Positions 10,501-17,430 of a DNA stretch of 64,000 nt are shown here, piece after piece (positions within the stretch are counted from its first letter, which is position 1; the number at the start of each line of letters is the position of its first letter). Source of the stretch: Methylopumilus sp036745495 (GTDB taxonomy: Bacteria > Pseudomonadota > Gammaproteobacteria > Burkholderiales > Methylophilaceae). Location of the stretch: the NCBI GenBank assembly GCA_036745495.1, contig DAIOGA010000001.1, positions 161,204-225,203 of the forward strand, given 5' to 3'. Below the pieces are notes generated by a model. The model had not been told where the DNA came from. It was given only the letters and a program-made list of their open reading frames with translations, and did no database searches. The position numbers and the translations under genes are program-made.

Positions 10501-11765
10501 TGTTGCTCGAAAACTTTTGGATGTGCTCTGCGATTAAATTTCATACGACCTACATTAGATAAGTCATATCGATCTTCATTAAAGAATAATCCTTTAAATA
10601 AAGCCTCAACTGCGTCTTCAGTTGGTGGTTCACCAGGTCGCATCATTCGATAAATAGCAACTTTAGCGCTGTATTGATCAGGCACTTCATCTGAAGTAAG
10701 TGTTTGAGAAATATAATCGCCATGATCTAAATCATTTGAATAGAGCGTATGAATTTGCCCTACGCCTACTTCAATAAATTTATCCAACACTGATTCTGTG
10801 ATTTCATCGTTTGCATTAGCTATAACTTCGCCTGTATTTTTATCTACAATTGCTTTTGAAATCTTACGGCCTAAAATAAAATCTTTATCTACTGTGATTT
10901 TATTTACGCCTGCTTTTTCCATATCGCGAATATGTTTAACAGTAATGCGTTTGTCTTTTTGAACAATTACATTTCCTCTTTTATCAGCGATATCAAATTT
11001 AGCAATTTCACCTCTTAAGCGATCAGGAACTAATTCAAACTCAATTGATTTTGCAGTCACATTGAATGCATCGAAGTCGTAATATGTTTCTAGAATTTGT
11101 TCTGGTGAATAGCCTAAAGCTTTCAACAAAATTGTGACCGGCATTTTTCTGCGACGATCTACACGGAAATATAAATAATCTTTGGGGTCAAATTCGAAAT
11201 CTAACCAAGAACCACGATAAGGGATGATTCTTGCAGAAAATAATAATTTGCCAGAGCTATGTGTTTTACCTCGATCATGCTCAAAGAATACACCAGGGCT
11301 TCTATGGAGTTGGGATACGATAACTCGCTCAGTACCGTTAATAACAAACGAGCCGTTATCTGTCATAAGCGGAATCTCGCCCATGTACACTTCTTGTTCT
11401 TTAATTTCTTTAACTGTTGGTTTTGATGCTTCTTTATCCATGAGAGTTAAACGAACTTTGACTCTTAATGGAACACCGTATGTTAATCCGCGCTGTTGAC
11501 ATTCTTTAACATCAAACGCTTCTTCACCTAAATTGTAAGTAACAAAATCGAGTCTTGCATTGCCAGAGTGACTTACGATAGGAAATACTGAATTGAATGT
11601 AGACTGTAAACCTTCACTTAGTCTTTGTTCAGGATGCGTATTTTTTTGTAAAAAAGCTGCGTAAGATTCAAGCTGCATGGTGAGCAAATATGGAATATCT
11701 TGCACACGCTCTCTTTTAGCAAAACTTTTTCTAATACGTTTTTTTTCAGTAAAGGAATAGCTCAT
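7596..11765 (-). CDS. rpoB: DNA-directed RNA polymerase subunit beta
   Basis: Beta is the second large catalytic subunit of RNA polymerase and forms the rifampicin pocket. I chose the ATG at 11763-11765 (MSYSFTEKKRIRKSF), giving 1389 residues, because AGGAGA lies six bases upstream and this is the conserved family start; an in-frame ATG eight codons earlier has no such support. The rifampicin-region sequence DQTNPLSEITHKRR and the following ALGPGGLTRERAGF are present in wild-type form. The gene lies after rplL, separated by about 150 bp containing an attenuator-like hairpin, and is followed 11 bp later by rpoC. Confidence 0.99.
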   Translation of the reverse strand: MSYSFTEKKRIRKSFAKRERVQDIPYLLTMQLESYAAFLQKNTHPEQRLSEGLQSTFNSVFPIVSHSGNARLDFVTYNLGEEAFDVKECQQRGLTYGVPLRVKVRLTLMDKEASKPTVKEIKEQEVYMGEIPLMTDNGSFVINGTERVIVSQLHRSPGVFFEHDRGKTHSSGKLLFSARIIPYRGSWLDFEFDPKDYLYFRVDRRRKMPVTILLKALGYSPEQILETYYDFDAFNVTAKSIEFELVPDRLRGEIAKFDIADKRGNVIVQKDKRITVKHIRDMEKAGVNKITVDKDFILGRKISKAIVDKNTGEVIANANDEITESVLDKFIEVGVGQIHTLYSNDLDHGDYISQTLTSDEVPDQYSAKVAIYRMMRPGEPPTEDAVEALFKGLFFNEDRYDLSNVGRMKFNRRAHPKVFEQHANWLQRFYKRVGPQGETGANILSNDDILAVIGVLIELRNGRGEIDDIDHLGNRRIRSVGELVENQFRTGLVRVERAVKERLSQAEADNLMPHDLINSKPISSAIREFFGSSQLSQFMDQTNPLSEITHKRRVSALGPGGLTRERAGFEVRDVHSTHYGRVCPIETPEGPNIGLINSLALYARTNQYGFLETPYRRVENGKVTAKIDYLSAIEESEFVIAQANTELDNKGHFQDDLISCRHRNEFTMSSVDPIQYMDVAPGQIVSVAAALIPFLEHDDANRALMGANMQRQAVPCLRAEKAVVGTGIERTVATDSGTTVQAKRGGVVDYVDSRRIVIRVNDDEAADGEVGVDIYNLTKYTRSNQNTNINQRPLVRIGNKIARGDVIADGASTDVGELALGQNMLVGFMPWNGYNFEDSILISERVVAEDRYTSIHIEELSVVSRDTKLGPEEITRDISNLSERMLGRLDESGIIYIGAEVESGDVLVGKVTPKGETQLTPEEKLLRAIFGEKASDVKDTSLRVPSGMSGTIIDVQVFTREGIDRDSRAQQIIDDQLKHFKQDLADQLRIVEDDTFGRIERLLTNKVATGGPKGLKKGEKISKDFLASINRYDWFDIRLGNDDASKQLETLKDNLAVAKEQFDKRFEEKKRKLTQGDELPPGVQKMVKVYLAVKRRIQPGDKMAGRHGNKGVVSKIAPVEDMPHMADGTPLDIVLNPLGVPSRMNIGQILETHLGWAAKGLGVRIGEMLKEEAKITEVRKFLDQIYNDASGKKEDIKSLNDEEVVELAQHLKNGVPFATSVFDGASESDIKYMLDLAYPDNDPKTELLQFSANKTQVKLFDGRTGEAFERPVTVGYMHVLKLHHLVDDKMHARSTGPYSLVTQQPLGGKAQFGGQRFGEMEVWALEAYGAAYTLQEMLTVKSDDVAGRTKVYENIVKGEHKIDAGMPESFNVLVKEIRSLAIDIDLDRN

Positions 11766-11859
11766 TGCGTCTCCTGGTGTAATTTTCATAAAACAATAAA
11801 CTTTTAATATTTAAGAATATTGTTTTATAAATTTTTATAAGTTTTAACCTATTAATTAT

Positions 11860-11900
11860 CTAAAACAAAAAATAGCAAAGGCTGACAGCAAGCTGTCAGC
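11860..11900 (-). terminator. Attenuator-like hairpin between rplL and rpoB
   Basis: Read on the minus strand, GCTGACAGC and GCTGTCAGC form a perfect nine-base inverted repeat (arms 11881-11889 and 11892-11900; realistically a seven-pair stem with a six-base loop). It is followed by CTTTGCTATTTTTTG. This is a plausible intrinsic terminator placed 15 bases after the rplL stop. Because rpoB lies just downstream without another obvious strong promoter, partial read-through is likely, as is known for the rplL-rpoB attenuator of E. coli. The role here is inferred from position and shape. Confidence 0.65.
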
Positions 11901-11914
11901 CATGCTAATTAGCA

Positions 11915-12295
11915 TTACTTAAGTTCTGCTGTAGCGCCAGCTTCTTTTAATTTAGCTAGTGCTTCATCAGCTGCAGCTTTTGCAACACCTTCTTTAATTG
12001 GCTTAGGTGCGCCGTCTACTAAATCTTTAGCTTCTTTTAAGCCAAGACCTGTAATTTCGCGAACAGCTTTAATTACGTTTACTTTGTTGTCGCCTGAAGC
12101 AGTCAACATCACTGTAAACTCAGTTTTTTCTGCAGCAGCAGCGCCGCCAGCAGCAGCAGGTGCAGCAGCAACAGCAACAGCAGCAGCAGCAGCTGAAACA
12201 CCAAATTTTTCTTCCATATCTTTAATAAGTTCTGACAAGTCAAGAACTGACATTGCACTTACTGCATCTAAAATTTCAGCTTTAGAGATAGCCAT
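11915..12295 (-). CDS. rplL: 50S ribosomal protein L7/L12
   Basis: L7/L12 forms the flexible stalk of the 50S subunit that recruits and stimulates translational GTPases. The 126-residue protein has the N-terminal dimerisation segment (about 1-35), an Ala/Gly/Pro-rich hinge (about 36-54) and the C-terminal factor-binding domain with KVNVIKAVREITGLGLKEAKDLV. The start ATG has GGAGT ten bases upstream. It follows rplJ by 41 bp; the rplJ-rplL pair is expected to be translationally coupled and controlled by the L10 leader upstream. Confidence 0.98.
   Translation of the reverse strand: MAISKAEILDAVSAMSVLDLSELIKDMEEKFGVSAAAAAVAVAAAPAAAGGAAAAEKTEFTVMLTASGDNKVNVIKAVREITGLGLKEAKDLVDGAPKPIKEGVAKAAADEALAKLKEAGATAELK
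12131..12194. repeat. GCA-type triplet-rich tract in the L7/L12 hinge
   Basis: About 64 bases of near-repetitive CAG/GCA/GCC triplets encode the alanine-rich hinge of L7/L12. It is a coding low-complexity tract, not a mobile repeat; slippage by whole codons could change hinge length. Confidence 0.7.
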
Positions 12296-12336
12296 TTAAT
12301 ACTCCTAATAAAAAATTTAAATTAATCGTTTAAAAA

Positions 12337-12858
12337 TTACGCAGGTTTTTGATCGCGAACTGCTGCTAAACCACGTACAAATTTTGTTGGTACCTCATTA
12401 AGCGTACGAACAAATTTCGCAATCGGTGCTTGCATTGTTCCCAATAATTTTGCGAGTAATTCTTCACGACTTGGCAATGATGCTAATGCTTCAATATTTG
12501 AAGCGCTCATTACCTTATTCGGCATTGCTCCTGATTTAATAACAAACTTATCGTTTGATTTGGCAAATTCATTTAGTACTTTAGCAACAGCAACTGGATC
12601 AGTTGAGATGCCATAAACTATTGGACCTACCATTTCATTGGCTAAGTCAGAGAATGCAGTTCCATCTACGGCTCTTCGAACTAATGTGTTCTTTAAGACA
12701 CGAAGATAAACTCCTGATTTTCTGGCTTGAACTCTTAACGCTGTCATTTCGCTTACACCGATACCTCGGTTTTCTGCTAAAACAACTGCTTGAGCGCCCG
12801 CGATTTGCTTATTAACTTCAGCAACCACTGCCTTTTTTTGTTCAAGATTAAGACTCAA
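12337..12858 (-). CDS. rplJ: 50S ribosomal protein L10
   Basis: L10 anchors the L7/L12 dimers to 23S rRNA at the base of the stalk, and the L10(L12)n complex represses its own mRNA. The 173-residue protein begins MSLNLEQKKAVVAEV, the normal family N terminus. The start codon is TTG (12856-12858), supported by AGGAG with about six bases of spacing and by the exact family start; the next in-frame ATG would delete conserved residues. It is preceded by a 228-bp leader with L10-leader architecture. A TTG start in an abundant ribosomal protein is unusual and may add to translational control. Confidence 0.97.
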   Translation of the reverse strand: MSLNLEQKKAVVAEVNKQIAGAQAVVLAENRGIGVSEMTALRVQARKSGVYLRVLKNTLVRRAVDGTAFSDLANEMVGPIVYGISTDPVAVAKVLNEFAKSNDKFVIKSGAMPNKVMSASNIEALASLPSREELLAKLLGTMQAPIAKFVRTLNEVPTKFVRGLAAVRDQKPA

Positions 12859-13086
12859 GGTCTTCTCCTTCCGTTAAATTAAGCATTAAGTAAACTTAAT
12901 ACCAACATTACGGCGACCTCTATCAGGATGCTATCCTTCAGGGGTACCGCCATCTGCGTAGGCTCTAGCAAAAGATCACTAGAATTAGACTTGTTAGCAC
13001 CTACGGTCTTTGAAAGCTTCACTGATATTTTCGTATCAGTGAACCCAAAGTTCTTTTTAAAAAAGCTTTCGCTTTCTTTTAATTCT
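12859..13086 (-). promoter_or_regulatory. L10-type ribosomal protein leader of rplJL
   Basis: The rplA-rplJ gap, transcribed on the minus strand, resembles the known L10 leader that binds the L10(L12)n complex. The long-range stem pairs CGTAGG and CCTACG (plus-strand arms 12957-12962 and 13000-13005), flanked by GACCGTAGGTG and CCTACGCAGATGGCGGTA, which recall the conserved E. coli segments. A second hairpin pairs AGGAT/ATCCT (12925-12937). A ten-base perfect inverted repeat TTCACTGATA / TATCAGTGAA (13018-13043) sits upstream. The leader ends at AAGGAGAAGACC before the TTG start. Recognition is by sequence memory and pairing, not a covariance search. Confidence 0.8.
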
Positions 13087-13776
13087 TTACACTAAACTTG
13101 CTGAATCGATTCTTACACCAGCACCCATCGTGCTAGAAACCGATAATTTTTTTACAAAAATACCTTTTGTTGTTGGTGGTTTAGCTTTGTTAATTGCATC
13201 AATTAATGCTGCTAAATTACCTTTTAATTGGTCAACAGAGAATGATGCTCGGCCAATAGTGCAATGCACGATACCGCCCTTGTCAGTTCTATATTGAACT
13301 TGTCCGCCTTTTGCATTTTTAACTGCTGCAGCTGTGTCTGGTGTTACCGTGCCCACTTTTGGATTTGGCATTAAACCTCTTGGGCCTAATACTTGTCCTA
13401 ATGCTCCAACAACTTTCATAGCATCTGGCGTTGCAATTACTACGTCAAAATCCATCATGCCGCCTTTAATTTTTTCAGCGAGATCATCAAACCCAACAAT
13501 ATCTGCACCCGCTGCTTTTGCAGCTTCAGCTGCAGCACCTTGAGCAAATACTGCAACACGTGTTGTTTTGCCTGTACCATTTGGAAGCACTAATGCACCA
13601 CGAATAAGTTGATCAGATTTTTTAGCATCAATCCCTAGATTAATAACTGCATCTACTGATTCATCAAATTTTGCCGTTGCTGTTTCTTTAACAAGTTGAA
13701 GACCTTCTTGTGCCGGATAAGATTTATCACGGTCAACTTTAGATCTTAGTGTTGTAATTCTTTTATTTAATGGCAT
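13087..13776 (-). CDS. rplA: 50S ribosomal protein L1
   Basis: L1 forms the mobile stalk beside the E site and, in known systems, represses the rplKA mRNA. I start it at the ATG 13774-13776 (MPLNKRITTLRSKV), giving 229 residues, because GGAGGG lies about nine bases upstream; a GTG three codons earlier overlaps that site. The conserved GPRGLMPNPKVGTVT motif lies near residue 130. The ATG begins one base after the rplK stop, indicating translational coupling. Downstream comes the L10 leader region. Confidence 0.98.
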   Translation of the reverse strand: MPLNKRITTLRSKVDRDKSYPAQEGLQLVKETATAKFDESVDAVINLGIDAKKSDQLIRGALVLPNGTGKTTRVAVFAQGAAAEAAKAAGADIVGFDDLAEKIKGGMMDFDVVIATPDAMKVVGALGQVLGPRGLMPNPKVGTVTPDTAAAVKNAKGGQVQYRTDKGGIVHCTIGRASFSVDQLKGNLAALIDAINKAKPPTTKGIFVKKLSVSSTMGAGVRIDSASLV

Positions 13777-13777
13777 C

Positions 13778-14209
13778 TTATACACCCTCCACTTCTATAC
13801 CCATGCTTCGCGCACTGCCTGCGATTGTTCGCACTGCAGCATCCATATCAGCCGCTGTAAGATCTGCCATTTTTGTTTTAGCAATTTCTTCAGCTTGCGC
13901 TCTAGTAATTTTTCCAACTTTATCTGTATGCGGTCTTGGTGAACCTTTTTCTAATTTCGCTGCTTTCTTAATTAGAATTGATGCGGGTGGCGTTTTCATA
14001 ACAAAAGTAAAACTCTTGTCTGCGAAAGCGGTAATCACAACAGGAATAGGTAATCCGGGTTCAAAAGTTTGTGTAGCAGCATTAAATGCTTTACAAAACT
14101 CCATAATGTTTAAGCCTCTTTGACCTAACGCAGGTCCCACTGGTGGACTTGGGTTAGCTTTGCCGGCTGGGATTTGTAGCTTTATATAGCCAACGATTTT
14201 CTTTGCCAT
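13778..14209 (-). CDS. rplK: 50S ribosomal protein L11
   Basis: L11 binds the GTPase-associated region of 23S rRNA and is needed for stringent activation of RelA in known systems. The 143-residue length is standard, and the conserved PPVGPALGQRGLNIMEFCKAFN segment is seen in pieces near residues 22-43. The start ATG has AGGAGA five bases upstream. It is the first of the rplK-rplA pair, 69 bp downstream of nusG, and is separated by a single base from rplA. Confidence 0.98.
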   Translation of the reverse strand: MAKKIVGYIKLQIPAGKANPSPPVGPALGQRGLNIMEFCKAFNAATQTFEPGLPIPVVITAFADKSFTFVMKTPPASILIKKAAKLEKGSPRPHTDKVGKITRAQAEEIAKTKMADLTAADMDAAVRTIAGSARSMGIEVEGV

Positions 14210-14235
14210 TTCATTCTCCTAAATTAGGTACAAGC

Positions 14236-14250
14236 GCTTTTTTAAAAAGC
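14236..14250 (-). promoter_or_regulatory. Hairpin in the rplK leader, possible L1 operator region
   Basis: The 69-bp nusG-rplK gap contains a self-complementary GCTTTTT/AAAAAGC arm pair on either strand, flanked on the minus strand by AGGGA and GCGCTTGTACC. L1 is known to bind the leader of rplK mRNA in enterobacteria, so a regulatory role is plausible. I could not match the full L1 target consensus by eye. Confidence 0.3.
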
Positions 14251-14278
14251 TCCCTAGTTAATTTTTACTGCTGTACTA

Positions 14279-14815
14279 CTAAACTTCTTTTTCTACTTGA
14301 CCAAACTCAAGCTCAACTGGTGTTGCTCTACCAAAAATAACCACTGATACTTTAAGTTTGCTTTTTTCGTAATTGATATCTTCAATCGTTCCTGAGAACT
14401 CTTTAAATGGTCCGTCAATAACGCGAATCGATTCACCTTTTTCGAAAGTAAGTTTTTGCGTTGGATTAGTTTTGCTTTCATCCATGCGCTGTAAAATAAT
14501 TTCTACTTCTTTATCTTTAATTGGTGTTGGTTTTAAGGCGCTTCCACCAATAAATGCTGTTACCTTCGGCGTGCTTTTAACTAAATGCCAACTCTCATCA
14601 TTCATTTCCATTTGAACGAGAACATAACCTGGGTATAGTTTTCTTTCGCTTAATGTTTTTTGGCCAGCTTTCATTTCAATAACCTCTTCTACAGGTACCA
14701 AAATATCGCCAAAAAGATTCTGAAGATTTGATCGCTCAATTCTTTCAGAAAGTCCTTTTTGAACTAACTTTTCATATCCAGAAAAAGCTTGGACAGCATA
14801 CCAGCGCATCGTCAT
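14279..14815 (-). CDS. nusG: Transcription termination/antitermination factor NusG
   Basis: NusG binds RNA polymerase, suppresses pausing, and links it to Rho or to ribosomal protein S10. The start chosen is ATG 14813-14815 (MTMRWYAVQAFSGYE), giving 178 residues; an ATG two codons later (MRWYAV) is equally typical, while the upstream extension overlaps secE and lacks conservation. The N-terminal NGN domain spans about residues 1-115, and the C-terminal KOW domain has RVIDGPFKEFSGTIEDINYE. It starts two bases after the secE TAG stop, so the two are coupled, the usual secE-nusG pair. Confidence 0.96.
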   Translation of the reverse strand: MTMRWYAVQAFSGYEKLVQKGLSERIERSNLQNLFGDILVPVEEVIEMKAGQKTLSERKLYPGYVLVQMEMNDESWHLVKSTPKVTAFIGGSALKPTPIKDKEVEIILQRMDESKTNPTQKLTFEKGESIRVIDGPFKEFSGTIEDINYEKSKLKVSVVIFGRATPVELEFGQVEKEV

Positions 14816-14817
14816 TA

Positions 14818-15162
14818 CTAACCCCGTCCCAATAACCAATTAATCATGTATGAAAAACTTATATCTACTAATGCCAAGAAAACTGCCATCACAGCAACAA
14901 GAATGAACACAGTAATGGTCATCTGTATTGTTTCTTTTCTTGTTGGCCATACAACTCTTTTAGCTTCAACAATGGATTCATTAATAAATCCAAATGTTTT
15001 TTGACCAAGAGTCGTTTTCCAAAAAACTATACTTGCTAATCCAAGCCCAACAAGAATGACTAGTATTCTTAATACTAAGGCTTGATCACTTAATAGATAA
15101 AACCCAACTATTCCTGCTACAAAAAGTAAGAATGAAAAAACAATTTTTAACTTATCTGTCAT
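14818..15162 (-). CDS. secE: Protein translocase subunit SecE
   Basis: SecE is the clamp subunit of the SecYEG translocon in the inner membrane. The 114-residue protein has three hydrophobic segments (about 5-25, 30-50 and 85-110), like the longer proteobacterial form, and the conserved cytoplasmic amphipathic region EAKRVVWPTRKET before the last membrane helix. It lies directly upstream of nusG and 19 bp downstream of tRNA-Trp. Confidence 0.96.
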   Translation of the reverse strand: MTDKLKIVFSFLLFVAGIVGFYLLSDQALVLRILVILVGLGLASIVFWKTTLGQKTFGFINESIVEAKRVVWPTRKETIQMTITVFILVAVMAVFLALVDISFSYMINWLLGRG

Positions 15163-15181
15163 TAATACTTCTTTCTTTTAA

Positions 15182-15257
15182 TGGCAGGCCAGGAGGGTCT
15201 CGAACCCCCAACCCTCGGTTTTGGAGACCGATACTCTACCAATTGAGCTACTGGCCT
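15182..15257 (-). tRNA. trpT: tRNA-Trp (CCA anticodon)
   Basis: The minus strand folds as a 76-base tRNA with CCA encoded. The acceptor AGGCCAG pairs with CTGGCCT, the D arm contains AGCTCAATTGGTAGAGT, the anticodon loop reads CTCCAAA with anticodon CCA, and the T arm has GGTTCGAGACC. It sits between tuf and secE with gaps of only 23 and 19 bp, so it must be cut from a tuf-secE read-through transcript or end one. Confidence 0.98.
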
Positions 15258-15280
15258 AAATATAAAATATATCTCTAAAA

Positions 15281-16471
15281 CTATTCAATCACCTTAGCAA
15301 CAACACCAGCACCTACTGTGCGGCCACCTTCACGAATCGCAAAGCGTAAACCTTCTTCCATCGCGATTGGTGCAATGAGTGTTACTGTAATTGACACGTT
15401 GTCACCTGGCATCACCATTTCTGTGCCTGCTGGTAAATCAACAGCGCCTGTTACGTCTGTTGTTCTGAAGTAGAACTGTGGACGGTAACCATTGAAGAAT
15501 GGTGTATGACGACCACCTTCATCTTTACCAAGCACATAGATCTCTGCAGTGAATTTTGTATGTGGTGTGATTGAACCTGATTTAGCTAATACTTGACCAC
15601 GTTCAACTTCTTCACGTTTTGTACCACGTAACAACACACCTACGTTGTCACCTGCTTGACCTTGGTCAAGTAACTTACGGAACATTTCAACGCCTGTACA
15701 TGTTGTTTTAAGTGTAGGTTTGATACCTACGATTTCAATTTCATCACCCACTTTAACAATACCGCGCTCAATACGACCTGTCACAACAGTACCGCGACCT
15801 GAGATTGAGAATACGTCTTCAACTGGCATTAAGAATGCACCGTCGATTGCACGTTCTGGTGTTGGGATATAGCTATCAAGTGCTTCAGCTAATTTAAAGA
15901 TTGATGGTTCACCAATTTCAGATTGGTCACCTTCGAGTGCTAATTTTGCAGAACCCATCACGATCGGAGTTTTGTCGCCTGGGAAGTCATACTTCGTTAA
16001 AAGGTCACGTACTTCCATTTCAACGAGTTCTAATAATTCTTTGTCATCCACCATGTCTGCTTTGTTTAAGAAGACCACGATGTAAGGCACACCTACTTGG
16101 CGAGCTAAAAGGATATGTTCACGTGTTTGAGGCATTGGGCCGTCAGCTGCTGAACATACAAGGATCGCGCCGTCCATCTGCGCTGCACCTGTAATCATAT
16201 TTTTAACATAGTCAGCGTGGCCTGGGCAGTCAACGTGCGCATAGTGGCGATTCGCTGTTTCGTATTCTACGTGTGCTGTATTAATTGTAATACCACGTGC
16301 TTTTTCTTCTGGCGCCGCATCAATTTGATCGTAAGCTTTAGCTTCTCCACCAAATTTCTTAGCAAGAATCGTTGTGATTGCCGCTGTAAGTGTTGTCTTA
16401 CCATGGTCAACGTGACCAATTGTGCCAACGTTCACATGGGGTTTGGTACGTTCAAATTTGCCTTTTGCCAT
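15281..16471 (-). CDS. tuf: Elongation factor Tu, complete second copy
   Basis: EF-Tu carries aminoacyl-tRNA to the ribosomal A site in a GTP-dependent way. The 396-residue protein has the P-loop GHVDHGKTT near residue 19, DCPGHADY near 81, NKADMVDD near 136, and the C-terminal GGRTVGAGVVAKVIE. It lies downstream of four tRNA genes and upstream of tRNA-Trp, the tufB arrangement known from E. coli. Its first 198 bases are identical to the other copy at the left edge, which implies recent gene conversion. Confidence 0.99.
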   Translation of the reverse strand: MAKGKFERTKPHVNVGTIGHVDHGKTTLTAAITTILAKKFGGEAKAYDQIDAAPEEKARGITINTAHVEYETANRHYAHVDCPGHADYVKNMITGAAQMDGAILVCSAADGPMPQTREHILLARQVGVPYIVVFLNKADMVDDKELLELVEMEVRDLLTKYDFPGDKTPIVMGSAKLALEGDQSEIGEPSIFKLAEALDSYIPTPERAIDGAFLMPVEDVFSISGRGTVVTGRIERGIVKVGDEIEIVGIKPTLKTTCTGVEMFRKLLDQGQAGDNVGVLLRGTKREEVERGQVLAKSGSITPHTKFTAEIYVLGKDEGGRHTPFFNGYRPQFYFRTTDVTGAVDLPAGTEMVMPGDNVSITVTLIAPIAMEEGLRFAIREGGRTVGAGVVAKVIE

Positions 16472-16514
16472 AATGTTATATCCTTAATTAATTACATTCT
16501 TCAAAATAATCTAC

Positions 16515-16589
<75 letters not shown>

Positions 16590-16611
16590 GTGTCCAAATT
16601 CTCAAAATATC

Positions 16612-16687
16612 TGGAGCGGGCGACGAGGTTCGAACTCGCGACATTTAGTTTGGAAAACTAATGCTCTACCAGCTGAGCTACACCCGC
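16612..16687 (-). tRNA. glyT: tRNA-Gly (UCC anticodon)
   Basis: A 76-base tRNA on the minus strand with CCA encoded. The acceptor GCGGGTG pairs with CGCCCGC (one G-T pair), the anticodon stem-loop is TTAGT-TTTCCAA-ACTAA with anticodon UCC, and the T arm has GAGTTCGAACCTC. It lies 22 bp upstream of tRNA-Thr(GGU) and is clearly part of the same precursor. Confidence 0.98.
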
Positions 16688-16713
16688 ACACCCATGGATC
16701 TAATCTCCACGTC

Positions 16714-16727
16714 GCCTCAAAAGAGGC
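16714..16727 (-). other. Small spacer hairpin between tRNA-Tyr and tRNA-Gly
   Basis: GCCTC and GAGGC pair around a four-base loop in the 49-bp spacer. It may help expose RNase cleavage sites in the tRNA precursor. It is too short and lacks a T-tract, so it is unlikely to terminate transcription. Confidence 0.3.
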
Positions 16728-16736
16728 TATTACTCA

Positions 16737-16821
16737 TGGTGGAGGGGGAAGGATTCGAACCTTCGTACTCAGAGAGAACGGATTTACAGTCCGTCGCCTT
16801 TAACCACTCGGCCACCCCTCC
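16737..16821 (-). tRNA. tyrU: tRNA-Tyr (GUA anticodon)
   Basis: An 85-base class II tRNA on the minus strand with CCA encoded. The acceptor GGAGGGG pairs with CCCCTCC, the anticodon loop is CTGTAAA (GUA), and the long variable arm TCTCTCTGAGTACGA is visible, followed by a T arm with GGTTCGAATCC. It occupies the tyrU position of the tRNA-tuf cluster. Confidence 0.98.
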
Positions 16822-16907
16822 AAACCGAACCCTAAATTATGTTGGTTTTTTTGATTTTTGTCAAACTAATGAGGGACTTATAGATAAGGAATAAATACGA
16901 ACTAAGA

Positions 16908-16983
16908 TGGTGCCGGATGTCGGAATCGAACTGACGACCTTCGCATTACAAGTGCGCTGCTCTACCAACTGAGCTAATCCGGC
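16908..16983 (-). tRNA. thrU: tRNA-Thr (UGU anticodon)
   Basis: A 76-base tRNA on the minus strand with CCA encoded. The acceptor GCCGGAT pairs with ATCCGGC, the anticodon stem-loop GCGCA-CTTGTAA-TGCGA gives UGU, and the T arm has CAGTTCGATTCCG. It is the first gene of the Thr-Tyr-Gly-Thr-tuf transcript; a likely promoter lies just upstream. Confidence 0.98.
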
Positions 16984-16989
16984 GTTATC

Positions 16990-17005
16990 AGGAGGCGCTA
17001 CTATA
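16990..17005 (-). promoter_or_regulatory. Candidate tRNA-tuf promoter with GC-rich discriminator
   Basis: On the minus strand TATAGT (plus 17000-17005) is followed by a GC-rich stretch AGCGCCTCC and then, within about 16 bases, the mature 5' end of tRNA-Thr(UGU). A TATA-like -10 box plus GC-rich discriminator is typical of stringently controlled stable-RNA promoters. I see no good -35 hexamer at 16-18 bp. Confidence 0.5.
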
Positions 17006-17033
17006 CCAATTTATTTAAATTTGAACTAGTTTT

Positions 17034-17420
17034 TTAGCTCTTAACTAGGGTTAATTTAGGTTTGTTGGGTGATTTTTTTGTCTCTTTTGAGTCTATTTCT
17101 TGATCTTCTTTCACTTCGAAGAATAATCCTTCACCGTTTTCTTTGGCGTAAATGCCCTCAACAGCCGAAATAGGCAAGTATAAATTTTCAGGCGCTCCAT
17201 TAAATCTTGCTGTAAAGGTAATTGCTTCATCCCCCATTAGCAAATCTTTAATAGATTCAGGACTTAAATTAAGAAGAATTTTTCCATCTTTGATAAAAGC
17301 TTTTGGTGCTAAGGTATTTTGATCCACCTTTACAAGTAAGTAAGGTGTGAATTGTTCAGCAACACACCATTCATAAATCGCTCTTACAAGATAAGGTTTG
17401 GTCGAGGCCGATTTTGCCAT
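17034..17420 (-). CDS. sspB: ClpXP protease specificity-enhancing factor SspB
   Basis: SspB is an adaptor that tethers ssrA-tagged and other proteins to ClpX for degradation. The 128-residue protein has the N-terminal substrate-binding fold (about 1-108, with KPYLVRAIYEWCVAEQFTPY) and a variable charged linker, then ends KPKLTLVKS, which resembles the ClpX-binding tail of known SspB proteins. It lies 10 bp downstream of sspA, forming the usual sspA-sspB pair at the end of the petABC transcript. Confidence 0.93.
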   Translation of the reverse strand: MAKSASTKPYLVRAIYEWCVAEQFTPYLLVKVDQNTLAPKAFIKDGKILLNLSPESIKDLLMGDEAITFTARFNGAPENLYLPISAVEGIYAKENGEGLFFEVKEDQEIDSKETKKSPNKPKLTLVKS

Positions 17421-17430
17421 TGATACTAAA

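Noticed and set aside
12084..12299. Ala-rich plus-strand frame opposite rplL
   Set aside because: It mirrors the repetitive hinge coding sequence of L7/L12.
17021..17046. CTAGTT/AACTAG inverted repeat at the end of sspB
   Set aside because: Short, includes the stop codon and lacks a T-tract after it, so a terminator call is not supported.
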